The position numbers were made by a program, and so were the translations under genes. Source: Streptomyces sp. WMMC940 (GTDB taxonomy: Bacteria; Actinomycetota; Actinomycetes; Streptomycetales; Streptomycetaceae). Taken from it: DNA of 64,000 nt. The DNA lies in NCBI RefSeq assembly GCF_027460265.1, contig NZ_JAPZBC010000001.1, forward strand, positions 2,507,501 to 2,571,500, read 5' to 3'. A model generated the notes under the pieces. The model was given only the letters and a program-made list of their open reading frames with translations, was not told the origin of the DNA and made no database searches. Below are positions 34,098 through 44,091 of this stretch, in pieces. Every line of letters begins with the position of its first letter. Positions within the stretch are counted from its first letter, which is position 1.

Positions 34098-34707
34098 GGC
34101 ATCCGCAGGACCGGACGGCGCCGAGTCGCTGTACCGGGAGACCGTCGAGGGGCTGGGCACCGTGCACGTGCGGCGGCTCGACCCGGCACGGGACGCGGAC
34201 GTCGTCCACTCCTGGGTCAGCGAGGAGCGGGCCCGCTTCTGGGGCATGCGCGAGACGAGCCGCGACGAGGTCCGGGAGATCTACGAGCACCTGGACTCGC
34301 TCACCACGCACCACGCCTTCCTGATCGTCCTCGGCGACGAGCCCGTGATGCTGTTCCAGACCTACGCGCCGGAAGCCGACCGGGTCGGCGAGTGCTACGA
34401 GGTCGAGCCCGGCGACATCGGCGTCCATCTGATGATCGGACCCACCCAGGGAAGTCCGCGGCCGGGCTTCACCGCCGCCGTGCTCAGGGTGCTCGTCGGC
34501 CATGTCCTGGCCGACGAGGAGGTCCGGCGGATCGTCGCCGAGCCGGACGTCCGCAACGCCAGGGCGATCGAACGGCTGCACCGCACCGGCTTCGAGCTCG
34601 GCCCGGAGATCGTCCTCCCCGAGGTCGACCTGCCCGAGGTGTTCCTCCCGGAGAAGAAGGCCCGGCTGGCCTTCCTGCGCCGGGAGACGGCCGAGACCCT
34701 GAGGTAG
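34087..34707 (+). CDS. IucB/AlcB-type acyltransferase (GNAT, siderophore class)
   Basis: A 206-residue GNAT-fold protein. The segment LDPARDADVVHSWVSEERA near the N-terminus, followed by RFWGMRETS, FQTYAPEADRVGECY, GDIGVHLMIG and IVAEPDVRNARAIERLHRTG, matches the IucB/AlcB/RhbD subfamily, which acylates hydroxylated amines during hydroxamate siderophore synthesis. The DxRNxxAIxxxxxxGF stretch is the acetyl-CoA binding end. It overlaps the acylase gene by 11 nt, so the two are translationally coupled. No siderophore synthetase (IucA/IucC) or hydroxylase is in the window. Confidence 0.87.
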   Translation: MTIEASAGPDGAESLYRETVEGLGTVHVRRLDPARDADVVHSWVSEERARFWGMRETSRDEVREIYEHLDSLTTHHAFLIVLGDEPVMLFQTYAPEADRVGECYEVEPGDIGVHLMIGPTQGSPRPGFTAAVLRVLVGHVLADEEVRRIVAEPDVRNARAIERLHRTGFELGPEIVLPEVDLPEVFLPEKKARLAFLRRETAETLR

Positions 34708-34719
34708 GTCCCGTCTGCA

Positions 34720-34746
34720 CCCCGCCCCGGACCTTCCGGGGCGGGG
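34720..34746. terminator. 11-bp hairpin terminator
   Basis: CCCCGCCCCGG (34720-34730) pairs with CCGGGGCGGGG (34736-34746) with an ACCTT loop, between the convergent acyltransferase and ABC-transporter genes. Confidence 0.75.
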
Positions 34747-34748
34747 GG

Positions 34749-35837
34749 TCAGCCCTCCGCCGGCGGCCCGTCGCCGGGCGGCACCACACGCCTCTCCTCG
34801 GCGAAGTGGCACGCCGAGTCGTGCCGCGCGGGACCCCGCACGTCCCTGAACCGCTCCGGCACCGCCAGCTCCGGCTCCTCCCGCGCGCACCGCTCCCGCG
34901 CCTTCCAGCAGCGCGTGCGGAACCGGCAGCCCGACGGGACGTTCGTCGGCGATGGCACGTCGCCGGAGAGGACGATCCGCCCGCCGTTCCCGCCGGCGGC
35001 CGCGCGCCGCTCGCGGAGCGACGGATCGGGGACCGGCACCGCGGACAGCAGGGCCTGGGTGTACGGATGCGTGGGGTGGTCGTAGATCTCGGCGTCGACG
35101 CCGGTCTCCACGATCCGCCCCAGGTACATCACCGCGACCCGGTCCGAGATGTGCCGGACGATCGACAGGTCGTGGGCGATGAACACGTAGCTGAGGCTGA
35201 ACTCGCCCTGCAGCCGCTCCAGCAGATTGACGACCTGCGCCTGGACGGACACGTCGAGGGCGGACACGGGTTCGTCCGCGACGATGACCTCCGGCCGGAG
35301 CGCCAGGCCCCGCGCGATGCCGATGCGCTGGCGCTGGCCCCCGGAGAACTGGTGCGGGTAGCGGTTGACGAACCCGGGGTCGAGCCCGACGACGTCCAGC
35401 AGCTCCCGGACCCGGCGCCGCCGGTCGCCCTTCGGCGCCACCTCGGGATGGATCTCGTACGGCTCCCCGACGATGTCGCCGACGGTCATCCGGGGGTTGA
35501 GCGAGGTGTACGGGTCCTGGAACACCATCTGGATGTTGCGGCGCACGGCCTTCAGCGCCCGCGCCGACAGCCGGGTGATGTCCTCGCCCTTGTAGCGGAT
35601 GCTGCCGCGGGTCGGCCGCTCCAGGTTGACCAGCAGTTTCGCGAGGGTGGACTTCCCGCAGCCGGACTCGCCCACGACGCCGAGCGTCTCACCGGCGAAC
35701 AGGTCGAGGTCGACACCGTCGACCGCACGGACCTCCCCCACCTGTTTCCTGAAGACGATGCCCCGGGTGAGCGGATAGTGCTTGTGCAGACCGCGCACCT
35801 CGATGATCGGCTCGGCCGGCCCGGTCGGCTCAGTCAC
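34749..35837 (-). CDS. Oligopeptide ABC transporter ATP-binding protein (OppF type), distal operon
   Basis: A 362-residue ATPase. Walker [11 protein letters not shown]-loop [17 protein letters not shown], signature [17 protein letters not shown] and Walker [17 protein letters not shown] are all present, and the C-terminal OligoHPY region ([35 protein letters not shown]) is typical of the OppF subunit. The GTG start at 35837 overlaps the upstream OppD stop by 8 nt. Last gene of a five-gene operon. Confidence 0.94.
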   Translation of the reverse strand: MTEPTGPAEPIIEVRGLHKHYPLTRGIVFRKQVGEVRAVDGVDLDLFAGETLGVVGESGCGKSTLAKLLVNLERPTRGSIRYKGEDITRLSARALKAVRRNIQMVFQDPYTSLNPRMTVGDIVGEPYEIHPEVAPKGDRRRRVRELLDVVGLDPGFVNRYPHQFSGGQRQRIGIARGLALRPEVIVADEPVSALDVSVQAQVVNLLERLQGEFSLSYVFIAHDLSIVRHISDRVAVMYLGRIVETGVDAEIYDHPTHPYTQALLSAVPVPDPSLRERRAAAGGNGGRIVLSGDVPSPTNVPSGCRFRTRCWKARERCAREEPELAVPERFRDVRGPARHDSACHFAEERRVVPPGDGPPAEG

Positions 35838-36879
35838 GGAGGCACTCCCTCCAGAAGAAGCAGGCGCTCCCGCGGTCGCGGCTCACCTCGGACAGCTCCG
35901 GCTCGTCGGTCCGGCACACGTCCCGCGCCATCGGGCAGCGCGGGTGGAAGGCGCAGCCGGGCGGGACGTCCATCGGGTTCGGCGGCAGCCCCTTGATGGC
36001 GTAGAGCTCCTCGCCCTTGCGGTCCAGGCGGGGGATCGAGTCGAGCAGTCCGCGGGTGTACGGATGGGCCGGGGCCTTGTAGAGGTCGTGGACGGGGGCC
36101 GTCTCGACGATCCGGCCCGCGTACATCACCGCGATCCGGTCGGCGACGTCCGCGACCACCCCGAGGTCGTGGGTGATGAGGACGAGTCCCATACCCAGTT
36201 CGCGGCGGAGCTCTGCGAGGAGGTCCATCACCTGCGCCTGGACCGTCACGTCCAGGGCGGTCGTGGGTTCGTCGGCGATGATCAGATCCGGTTCCAGGGC
36301 CAGCGCCATCGCGATCATGATGCGCTGGCGCATCCCGCCGCTGAACTGGTGCGGGTACTGGCCGACCCGCTCCCCCGCGGCCGGGATGCGGACCCGGTCC
36401 ATCAGCTCGACGGCCTTCGCCCGGGCGTCCTTCCGCGACATGCCGCGGTGCACGGTGAACATCTCGCCGAGCTGGTCGCCGACGGTCAGCACCGGGTTCA
36501 GCGAGGACAGCGCGTCCTGGAAGACCATGGCCATTCCCGCACCGCGGATCTTCCGTCGTTCGTCCTCCTTCAGCTTCAGCAGGTCCCTTCCCCGGAAAAG
36601 GACCTCCCCGCCGGTGATCCGGCCGGGCGGGGTGTCGAGGATGCCCATGACTGCCTGGGCGGTGACCGACTTCCCGGAGCCGGACTCGCCGAGCACCGCC
36701 AGGGTCTCGCCCGCGCCGACGGACCAGGAGACGCCGTCGACCGGCCTGGCGATCCCGTCGCGGGTGCGGAACTCCACACACAGGTCCCGCACTTCGAGCA
36801 GCGTGCCGGGACGGGCGGACGGAACGGCCGGTCCCCGCGCTCGTGTGCCGGGACCGTCGGACGGCGGGTCGGTGGTCAT
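35830..36879 (-). CDS. Oligopeptide ABC transporter ATP-binding protein (OppD type), distal operon
   Basis: A 349-residue ATPase with Walker [30 protein letters not shown], signature [15 protein letters not shown] and Walker [18 protein letters not shown]. The C-terminal OligoHPY domain ([36 protein letters not shown]) has Cys pairs often seen in OppD proteins with Fe-S-like motifs. It forms a heterodimer with the OppF-type subunit encoded next (8-nt overlap) and starts 11 nt after the permease stop. Confidence 0.94.
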   Translation of the reverse strand: MTTDPPSDGPGTRARGPAVPSARPGTLLEVRDLCVEFRTRDGIARPVDGVSWSVGAGETLAVLGESGSGKSVTAQAVMGILDTPPGRITGGEVLFRGRDLLKLKEDERRKIRGAGMAMVFQDALSSLNPVLTVGDQLGEMFTVHRGMSRKDARAKAVELMDRVRIPAAGERVGQYPHQFSGGMRQRIMIAMALALEPDLIIADEPTTALDVTVQAQVMDLLAELRRELGMGLVLITHDLGVVADVADRIAVMYAGRIVETAPVHDLYKAPAHPYTRGLLDSIPRLDRKGEELYAIKGLPPNPMDVPPGCAFHPRCPMARDVCRTDEPELSEVSRDRGSACFFWRECLRD

Positions 36880-36890
36880 GGCGGTGCTCC

Positions 36891-37871
36891 TCAGCGCAGC
36901 TTGGGGTCGAGGGCGTCGCGGACCGCGTCGCCGAGCATGATGAACGCGAGCACGGTCACGGCGAGCGCACCGGCCGGCCAGAGCAGCATGTGCGGGGCGT
37001 TGCGGATGTACGGCGACGCGGCGGAGATGTCGATCCCCCAGGACACCGTGGGCGGCCGCAGCCCGACCCCGAGGTACGACAGGGTCGCCTCCAACGAGAT
37101 GTACGTCCCGAGCGCGATGGTGGCGACGACGATCACCGGCGCCACGGCGTTCGGCAGGACGTGCTTCAGCAGCAGCCGCGCCGGCGAGGCGCCGAGGGCC
37201 CGGGCGGCCTGCACGTAGTCGTTCTGCTTGACGGTGATCACCGAGCCCCGGGCGATGCGGGAGATCTGCGGCCAGCCCAGCAGCACCATGAACCCGATCA
37301 CCGGCCAGACGGTGTTGCTGGTGACGACGGAGAGCAGCACCAGCCCGCCGAGGACCACCGGGACGGCGAAGAAGACGTCGGTCAGCCGGGACAGCAGCGC
37401 GTCCGGGGCCCGGCCGAAGAAACCGGCCAGCCCGCCGAGTACGGACCCGAGGAGCGCCACCCCGAGCGTGGCGCAGACGCCGACGGTCACCGAGGTGCGG
37501 GCGCCGTGGACGGTCCGGGTGTAGACGTCGCAGCCCTGGCCGTCGAAGCCGAAGGGATGGCCGGGCTGGGAGCCCTGCTGGGCCTTGGCCAGGTCGCAGT
37601 CGAGGGGGTTGCCGGAGGCGATCAGTTGCGGCCAGATCGAGATGACGACCAGGAAGAGGATGACGAGCGCCGCGATGACGAACACGGGGTTGCGGCGCAG
37701 ATCGTGCCAGGCGTCGGACCACAGGCTGCGCGGTCTGCCGGCGGGACCGGACCCGGGCGGGCCGGCGGGCGCCTTCTCCAGGGTCTCGCCCTCGGCGGTG
37801 GCCAGGTCCATGGCTCCGCCGCCACCGGTCGGCGCGATGGCCCCTCCGCCGTCGTACTGGGCATCAGGCAT
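36891..37871 (-). CDS. Oligopeptide ABC transporter permease (OppC type), distal operon
   Basis: A 326-residue membrane protein. After a Gly/Pro-rich N-terminal tail come RSLWSDAWHDLRRNPVF, a first helix (VIAALVILFLVVISIWPQ), a substrate-binding-domain-like insertion and five further helices; the coupling EAA loop is DYVQAARALGASPARLLLKH. The C-terminal FIMLGDAVRDALDPKLR is the DppC/OppC signature. The ATG overlaps the stop of the preceding permease by 8 nt. Confidence 0.93.
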   Translation of the reverse strand: MPDAQYDGGGAIAPTGGGGAMDLATAEGETLEKAPAGPPGSGPAGRPRSLWSDAWHDLRRNPVFVIAALVILFLVVISIWPQLIASGNPLDCDLAKAQQGSQPGHPFGFDGQGCDVYTRTVHGARTSVTVGVCATLGVALLGSVLGGLAGFFGRAPDALLSRLTDVFFAVPVVLGGLVLLSVVTSNTVWPVIGFMVLLGWPQISRIARGSVITVKQNDYVQAARALGASPARLLLKHVLPNAVAPVIVVATIALGTYISLEATLSYLGVGLRPPTVSWGIDISAASPYIRNAPHMLLWPAGALAVTVLAFIMLGDAVRDALDPKLR

Positions 37872-38787
37872 AGCGGATCCTCGGGTCGAGTACGGCGTAC
37901 AGCAGATCGACGAACAGGTTCACCAGCAGGAACACCAGCACCAGCACCGTCACGAAACCGACGACCGTCTGGGTGTTCTGGCGGAGGATGCCCTGGTAGA
38001 GCTGGTAGCCGACACCATGGATGTTGAAGATCCGCTCGGTGACGATGGCCCCTCCCATCAGGGCGCCGATGTCGGCACCGATGAAGGTGACCACCGGGAT
38101 CAGCGAGTTGCGCAGCAGATGGTGGGTCATGACGCGGTGGCGGGGCAGGCCCTTGGCGACGGCCGTGCGGACGTAGTCGGCGCGACGGTTCTCGGCGATG
38201 GAGGTCCTGGTCAGCCGGGTGACGTAGGCGAGCGAGACGGCGGCGAGGACGAGTCCGGGCACGATCAGCTCGTCGAGCGGGGCCTCGGAGGACACCGAAG
38301 GCCGGATCCACCCCCACTTCACACCCAGCAGGAGTTGCAGCAGCAGCCCGGTGACGAAGGTCGGAACGGCGATCACGACCAGGGTTGCCAGCAGTACGCC
38401 GGTGTCGGCGGGACGGCCGCGGCGCAGTCCGGTGAGCACGCCGAGGCCGATGCCGATGACGATCTCGAAGACGATCGCCACCAGGGTGAGCCGGACGGTG
38501 ACCGGGAAGGCGTCGGCCATCAGCTCGGTGACCGGCTGCCCGTTGAAGGCGGTACCGAAGTCCCCGGTGAAGACGTTGCCCATGTAGGTCAGGTATTGCT
38601 GCCAGACGGGCTTGTCGAGGCCGAACTCCTTGCGCAGCTGAGCCGCGGTGGCCGGGTCGCACTCCCGCTCGCCGCAGAGCCCGGCGATCGGGTCGCCCAT
38701 CACGTTGACCATCAGGAAGATCAGCAGCGTGGCTCCGACGAAGACCGGGATCATCTGGAGCAGACGCCGGATCACATAACGTCCCAT
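37864..38787 (-). CDS. Oligopeptide ABC transporter permease (OppB type), distal operon
   Basis: A 307-residue six-helix membrane protein beginning MGRYVIRRLLQMIPVFVGAT, the standard OppB/DppB N-terminus. The EAA loop is AVAKGLPRHRVMTHHLLRNS and the end LLVNLFVDLLYAVLDPRIRY is typical. It contains an unusual Cys pair in the first periplasmic loop (GLCGERECDP), absent from the paralogue in the proximal operon. It starts 29 nt after the binding-protein gene and overlaps the OppC-type gene by 8 nt. Confidence 0.93.
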   Translation of the reverse strand: MGRYVIRRLLQMIPVFVGATLLIFLMVNVMGDPIAGLCGERECDPATAAQLRKEFGLDKPVWQQYLTYMGNVFTGDFGTAFNGQPVTELMADAFPVTVRLTLVAIVFEIVIGIGLGVLTGLRRGRPADTGVLLATLVVIAVPTFVTGLLLQLLLGVKWGWIRPSVSSEAPLDELIVPGLVLAAVSLAYVTRLTRTSIAENRRADYVRTAVAKGLPRHRVMTHHLLRNSLIPVVTFIGADIGALMGGAIVTERIFNIHGVGYQLYQGILRQNTQTVVGFVTVLVLVFLLVNLFVDLLYAVLDPRIRYA

Positions 38788-38816
38788 GAGGCGCTCCTCG
38801 GGTCCGGGCGGGTTCG

Positions 38817-40442
38817 TCAGCCGACGGTGATCTCTTCGTAGACGGGGACGCTGAACTGGTTCAGGGAGACGTTGGAGATCCGCTCGGAGTAGCCGGCGCT
38901 GCCGTTCTGGTACCAGAGCGGGATGGCCGCCATCTGGTCCCGTACCACGCCCTCCGCCTGCTTGAAGATCTCGACCGCCCGGGCGGGGTCGGTCTCCGCG
39001 TTGGCCTGGTCGACCAGCCGGTCGAACTCCTCGTTGCTCCACTTGCCGTCGTTGGAGGAGGCGTTGGTGTAGTAGAGCGGCTGGAGGAAGTTCTGGATGA
39101 GCGGGTAGTCCATCTGCCAGCCCGCCCGGAAGGGGCCGCTCATCTTCGACCGCGTGATCTGATTGCGGTAGTCGGCGAAAGTGCCGACGGGATTGCCGAC
39201 GCAGGCCCGGTCGTTGGCGAGCGCGTTGTTGATGGAGTTGCACACGGCGTCGACCCACTCCTTGTGGGAGCCGGTGTCGGCGTTGTACGTGATCTTCACC
39301 TGGCCGCCGGGGATGCCGCCGCCCTCGGCGATCAGCTTCCTCGCCCGGGCGGGGTCGTAGGTGCACGAGCCGCCGCACAGCGACGCGTCGTAGCCCCCGT
39401 CGGGGCCGAGGACCGGCGAGGTCCAGTCCTTGGCGGGGGTGCGGGTCCGCTGGAAGATCGTGTCGGTGATCTGTTGTCGGTCGATCGCCATGGACAGGCC
39501 CCTGCGGACCTTCTCCTGCCCGGGTTTGTTCCAGTCCGGGTCGTAGTACGGGAAGGCGATGGTCTGGATGATGCCGGCCGGGGTGTTGATGTACCGGTCG
39601 CCGAGGTCGGCTTCGACGTTCCTGAGCTGGGACGCCGGCACGTCGTCGACCAGGTCGAGGTGTCCCGCCGTCAGGTCGGTGTAGGCGGTGTTGCTGTCGG
39701 TGTAGACCATCAGGTCGACGCCGCCGTTGCGCGCCTTGTCGTCACCCGGATAGCCGTCCCAGCGGCGCAGGGACATCCGGGAGCCCCTGGTGTAGCTGTC
39801 GACGGCGTACGGACCGTTGCCGACGGGGCGGGCCAGCCAGGCGTCGTGGTCGGAGAAGAAGCTGCTCGGCAGCGGCGCGAAGGCGGCGTAGCCGAGGGTC
39901 TCGGGCCAGGTGGAGAACTTCTGGGTCAGCTTGACGGTGAACGTCCGCTCGCCCGTGACCTTCAGCCCGGACATGGTCTGCGCGGTGGGCTGTCCGGACG
40001 CGGGATGGACCTGGTCGTATCCCTCGATGTAACCGAAGAAGTAGGCGTTGCGCTGGTTGTTCCCCAGATGCGCGCCGTAGTTCCAGGCGTCGACGAAGGA
40101 CTTCGCGGTCACGGGCTCGCCGTTGGAGAAGGTCCAGCCGCTCTTGACCGTGACGGTGAAGTCGACGGAGTCGGTCGTGTCGATCCGCTCGGCGAGCATG
40201 TCCTCGGCCTCGCCCGTCTTCGGGTCGTAGCGCTTCAGTCCCCGGAAGATCATGTCGAGGACCTTGCCGCCCTGGACCTCGTTGGTGTTCGCCGGTTCCA
40301 GGGGGTTCTGGGGATCTCCCCAGGACGACGTCACGATCCCGTCCGGGCCGTCTGCGGGGGCTCCGCCGCCCCCGCAGGCACCGGCCGCGAGGACGACGGC
40401 GACCGCGCAGGCGGCCCTGGTGACGTGAGCGGCTCCGCGCAT
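38817..40442 (-). CDS. Peptide-binding lipoprotein of the distal Opp operon
   Basis: A 541-residue SBP_bac_5 family lipoprotein. The signal peptide ends in the lipobox LAAGAC; the mature protein contains the family blocks DPQNPLEPANTNEVQGGKVL, FTVTVKSGWTFSNGEPVTA, NGPYAVDSYTRGSRMSLRRW and a C-terminal MAAIPLWYQNGSAGYS. It should capture oligopeptides outside the membrane and deliver them to the adjacent permeases. It is one of two tandem copies; the other is at 45142-46758. Upstream lies a 535-nt region without genes. Confidence 0.93.
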   Translation of the reverse strand: MRGAAHVTRAACAVAVVLAAGACGGGGAPADGPDGIVTSSWGDPQNPLEPANTNEVQGGKVLDMIFRGLKRYDPKTGEAEDMLAERIDTTDSVDFTVTVKSGWTFSNGEPVTAKSFVDAWNYGAHLGNNQRNAYFFGYIEGYDQVHPASGQPTAQTMSGLKVTGERTFTVKLTQKFSTWPETLGYAAFAPLPSSFFSDHDAWLARPVGNGPYAVDSYTRGSRMSLRRWDGYPGDDKARNGGVDLMVYTDSNTAYTDLTAGHLDLVDDVPASQLRNVEADLGDRYINTPAGIIQTIAFPYYDPDWNKPGQEKVRRGLSMAIDRQQITDTIFQRTRTPAKDWTSPVLGPDGGYDASLCGGSCTYDPARARKLIAEGGGIPGGQVKITYNADTGSHKEWVDAVCNSINNALANDRACVGNPVGTFADYRNQITRSKMSGPFRAGWQMDYPLIQNFLQPLYYTNASSNDGKWSNEEFDRLVDQANAETDPARAVEIFKQAEGVVRDQMAAIPLWYQNGSAGYSERISNVSLNQFSVPVYEEITVG

Positions 40443-40977
40443 GGCGTGCCTCCAGATGATCGCAGCTCCGGCCTGGGCACTTCATCTGTTGACGGCGGGG
40501 GGGAATGCACACATCCGTTGGGCTCAACGGGTGTGTGACCGCTGGGCCGCACGGGTGCCTGTCCGGTGCGCCGGACGAGTACCGCGGACACGGCCGCCAC
40601 GAGGCCACGGGCGGGTGCCGACCGGAGCCGGTTACGCAGGGCGGCTGCCGTCAGGCCGGCAGCGCGGCCGTCTCGTGCCGTTCCGGCGCTCCGAGCGCGG
40701 CCAGGGCGGAGTGAGCCTCCCCCAGGTGGCGCGGGCGGGGTACTCCCCGCCGAGCCGGAGTGCCTGGCCCGAGCTCCTTGTGGGGCGGAGGGCTGGACGG
40801 CAGTACCGCGTCGCGCCTGCCGCGTCATCCGGGTCCGGGGAGACCCTCGCCCCGAGGTGGTACGGCCGGGGCACTCGAGCGGGCTGCAGCTTGCCGGGCA
40901 CACCACGTGGCAGGGCGCCCCTCCCTGTGGGAGGGGCGCCCTGGGATCATCGCGCGAAACGTTCGGCCCGCGAGCGC
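40443..40977. other. Intergenic region between the two Opp operons
   Basis: 535 bases. The right part (40911-40943) is the terminator of the proximal operon; the left part must contain the promoter of the distal operon. Frames open across it have no homology-like content and follow the high background G+C. No other structure was found. Confidence 0.55.
40911..40943. terminator. 15-bp hairpin terminator of the proximal Opp operon
   Basis: CAGGGCGCCCCTCCC (40911-40925) pairs with GGGAGGGGCGCCCTG (40929-40943) around a TGT loop, 35 nt past the stop of the last transporter gene. Confidence 0.82.
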
Positions 40978-42078
40978 CTATCCCGCGTGGACGACGTCCT
41001 TCTCCTCGGCGAAATGGCACGCCGACTCGTGCGCGGCCGGGGTGTTCTGGCCGACGAAGCGCTCCGGAACCGCCAGCAGCGGAACCTCGGTGGCGCACTT
41101 CTCCTGGGCCTTCCAGCACCGGGTCCGGAAGCTGCAGCCCGACGGCGGGTTCGCCGGCGACGGCACGTCCCCGGTGAGCACGATGCGCTCCCGGCCCTCA
41201 CGGGACTCCGGGTCGGGCACGGGGACGGCCGACAGCAGAGCCTGGGTGTACGGGTGCGTGGGGTGGTCGTAGATCTGGGTGTCCGTGCCGATCTCCGCCA
41301 TCCTGCCCAGGTACATCACGCCGACCCGGTCGGAGATGTGCCGGACGATGGACAGGTCGTGAGCGATGAAGACGTAGGACAGATTGAAGTCGTCCTGGAG
41401 CTTCTCCATCAGGTTGATCACCTGCGCCTGCACGGAGACGTCGAGTGCCGACACCGGCTCGTCGCAAATGATGATCTCCGGGTTCAGCGCGAGGCCGCGG
41501 GCGATGCCGATGCGCTGGCGCTGGCCGCCGGAGAACTGGTGCGGGTACCGGTTGATGTACTCGGGGTTCAGACCGACGACGTCCAGCAGTTCCTGCACCT
41601 TGCGGCGCCGGTCGCCCTTGGGCGCGACCTCGGGGTGGATGTCGAAGGGCTCGCCGATGATGTCGCCGACCGTCATGCGCGGATTGAGCGAGGTGTACGG
41701 GTCCTGGAACACCATCTGGATGTTCCGGCGCACGGCCTTCAACGCCCGCCCGGACAGGCGGGTGATGTCCTGGCCCTTGTAGAAGACCTCCCCGGACGTG
41801 GCGGTCTCCAGCGACATCAGCAGCTTGGCGACGGTCGACTTGCCGCAACCGGACTCGCCTACGATGCCGAGGGTCTCGCCCTTGTGGAGGTCGAAGGAGA
41901 CCCCGTCCACCGCCTTTACGGCACCGATCTTCTTCTTGAAGAGGATGCCCTGGGTCATCGGGAAGTGCTTGACCAGGTTGCGCACCTGGAGGATCGGCTC
42001 GCCGCGGTCGACCGGCGCCTCGACGGCGGCGTCCGAGGTGGCGACCAGGGCCTCGTCGTTCTTGCTGAGCTCAGCCAT
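40978..42078 (-). CDS. Oligopeptide ABC transporter ATP-binding protein (OppF type), proximal operon
   Basis: A 366-residue ATPase with Walker [44 protein letters not shown] and [15 protein letters not shown], plus the OligoHPY C-terminus ([16 protein letters not shown]). It is about as similar to the OppF of the distal operon as expected for a whole-operon duplication. Starts at ATG 42078, overlapping the OppD stop by 8 nt exactly as in the other operon. Confidence 0.95.
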   Translation of the reverse strand: MAELSKNDEALVATSDAAVEAPVDRGEPILQVRNLVKHFPMTQGILFKKKIGAVKAVDGVSFDLHKGETLGIVGESGCGKSTVAKLLMSLETATSGEVFYKGQDITRLSGRALKAVRRNIQMVFQDPYTSLNPRMTVGDIIGEPFDIHPEVAPKGDRRRKVQELLDVVGLNPEYINRYPHQFSGGQRQRIGIARGLALNPEIIICDEPVSALDVSVQAQVINLMEKLQDDFNLSYVFIAHDLSIVRHISDRVGVMYLGRMAEIGTDTQIYDHPTHPYTQALLSAVPVPDPESREGRERIVLTGDVPSPANPPSGCSFRTRCWKAQEKCATEVPLLAVPERFVGQNTPAAHESACHFAEEKDVVHAG

Positions 42079-43129
42079 GGATCGTCTCCTTCCAGAAGTG
42101 GCACGCGCTGCCGCGGCCGGGCAGCTCGGCGCCGTCGCGCTCGGTCACCGAATGCAGCGCGGGAACATCCGTGCGGCACACGTCCTCGGCCCTGGGGCAC
42201 CGCGGACTGAACGCGCAACCGGCGGGGATACGCGTCAGGTTGGGCGGAAGGCCCTTGATCGCGTACAGCTCCTGACCCTTCTGGTCGAGACGGGGAATGG
42301 AGTCCAGCAGACCACGGGTGTACGGGTGCGCGGGGCGCTTGTACAGCTCGTGGACCGGGGCCGTCTCCACGATCCGCCCCGCGTACATGACGGCGATCTT
42401 GTCGGCGACGTCGGCGACCACGCCGAGGTCGTGGGTGATCAGGATCAGACCCATGTTGTATTCGGCCTGGAGCTCGGCGAGGAGATCCATGACCTGGGCC
42501 TGAACGGTCACGTCGAGAGCCGTGGTGGGCTCGTCGGCGATGATCAGATCCGGTTCCAGGGCCAGCGCCATGGCGATCATGATGCGCTGCCGCATTCCGC
42601 CGGAGAACTGGTGCGGGTAGTCGTTGACCCGTGCGGCGGCGCCGGGGATCTTGACCTTGTCCATCAACTCGATGGACTTGGCCTTGGCGTTCCTCTTCGA
42701 CAGCCCCTGATGGACACGGAACATCTCGCCGAGCTGGTAGCCGACCGAGAGCACGGGGTTGAGGGAGGAGAGCGCGTCCTGGAAGATCATCGCGATCCTG
42801 CTGCCCCGCACCCGACGTCGCTCCTCGGGCGACATCTTCAGCATGTCCTCACCGTGGAAGAGGATCTCCCCCTTGGGGATCCGCCCCGGCGGCATGTCGA
42901 GGATGCCCATGATCGCCTGGGCGGTCACGGACTTGCCGGAACCGGACTCGCCCAGCACGGCCAGGGTCTCACCCGCGCTGACCGAGTAGTTCACACCGTT
43001 CACGGCCTTTGCGACGCCGTCCCGGGTGTGGAACTCCACGTGCAGGTCGCGTACTTCGAGCAGCGGGCCGTCGCCGTTCGCCCCTCCGCGGGGGGCGGGG
43101 ACATGGGCCGGCCTGTCAATGAGTGTCAC
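42071..43129 (-). CDS. Oligopeptide ABC transporter ATP-binding protein (OppD type), proximal operon
   Basis: A 352-residue ATPase: [60 protein letters not shown], and an OligoHPY end ([35 protein letters not shown]). GTG 43129 has GGGAGG 5 nt upstream, which lies in the 11-nt gap after the permease stop. Confidence 0.95.
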   Translation of the reverse strand: MTLIDRPAHVPAPRGGANGDGPLLEVRDLHVEFHTRDGVAKAVNGVNYSVSAGETLAVLGESGSGKSVTAQAIMGILDMPPGRIPKGEILFHGEDMLKMSPEERRRVRGSRIAMIFQDALSSLNPVLSVGYQLGEMFRVHQGLSKRNAKAKSIELMDKVKIPGAAARVNDYPHQFSGGMRQRIMIAMALALEPDLIIADEPTTALDVTVQAQVMDLLAELQAEYNMGLILITHDLGVVADVADKIAVMYAGRIVETAPVHELYKRPAHPYTRGLLDSIPRLDQKGQELYAIKGLPPNLTRIPAGCAFSPRCPRAEDVCRTDVPALHSVTERDGAELPGRGSACHFWKETIHG

Positions 43130-43140
43130 GTACGCCTCCC

Positions 43141-44091
43141 TCAGCGCAGCTTGGGGTCGAGGGCGTTGCGCACGGCATCGCCGAACATGAGGAACGAGAG
43201 CACCGTGATCGAAACCATCACCGACGGGATGATGAGGACGAACGGCGCGTTGCGCAGCTGCTCCCGGCCGGCCGAGACGTCGACGCCCCACGACACCGTC
43301 GGCTCGGCCAGGCCGACACCGAGGAACGACAGCGTCGCCTCGGCGGCGATGTAGCCGCCGAGCGCGATCGTCGCGACGACGATGATCGGCGCCAGGGCGT
43401 TCGGCAGGATGTGCCGCAGCAGGATGCGCGAGGTGGAGGCGCCGAGGGCCTTGGCGGCGACGACGTAGTCCGACTGCTTCACGGTGATGACCGCGCCACG
43501 GGCGACGCGGGCGATCGACGTCCAGCCCAGGAACGCGAGGGCGAGGATGACCACCAGGATCGTGCGGTTCTCGAACGTCGTGAGGACCACGAGAGCGCCC
43601 AGCAGGAACGGGATGCCGAAGAAGACGTCCGTGATCCGCGACAGCACGCTGTCGAGCCAGCCGCCGAAGTAGCCGGCGAGCATTCCTATGAAGGTGCCCA
43701 GAATCGTGACCAGGACGGTCACTCCGACACCGACGAGGATCGAGGCCCGGGCACCGTGGATCACGCGTGCGTAGATGGAGCGGCCCTGACCGTCGTAGCC
43801 CAGCCAGTCGGGGGAGAAGACATGACTCCAGTTGGGTGTCTGGAGGTAGTGGTTCACCAGGTCACCGTCGCGGGGCGACGCGCTGGTGAACAGGCCGGGG
43901 AAGGCCGAGATCAGCAGCAGGAGGACGATCAGCGCGGCCGAGATCAGGAACATCGGGTTGCTGCGGAGGTCCAGCCAGGCGTCGGTCCACAGGCTCCGGG
44001 GCTTCCCCCCCGAGACACCGGGCTCGGGCTGCGCGGTGGGCGCGGCCGGAACGGTCCCGGGGAGGGTCTTCTCAGCGATCTTCTCAGGCAT
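43141..44091 (-). CDS. Oligopeptide ABC transporter permease (OppC type), proximal operon
   Basis: A 316-residue membrane protein. N-terminal Pro-rich tail, then RSLWTDAWLDLRSNPMFLIS and the first helix, a periplasmic insertion, and a five-helix core with the coupling loop DYVVAAKALGASTSRILLRH. Ends SFLMFGDAVRNALDPKLR. It overlaps the OppB-type stop by 8 nt. Confidence 0.94.
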   Translation of the reverse strand: MPEKIAEKTLPGTVPAAPTAQPEPGVSGGKPRSLWTDAWLDLRSNPMFLISAALIVLLLLISAFPGLFTSASPRDGDLVNHYLQTPNWSHVFSPDWLGYDGQGRSIYARVIHGARASILVGVGVTVLVTILGTFIGMLAGYFGGWLDSVLSRITDVFFGIPFLLGALVVLTTFENRTILVVILALAFLGWTSIARVARGAVITVKQSDYVVAAKALGASTSRILLRHILPNALAPIIVVATIALGGYIAAEATLSFLGVGLAEPTVSWGVDVSAGREQLRNAPFVLIIPSVMVSITVLSFLMFGDAVRNALDPKLR

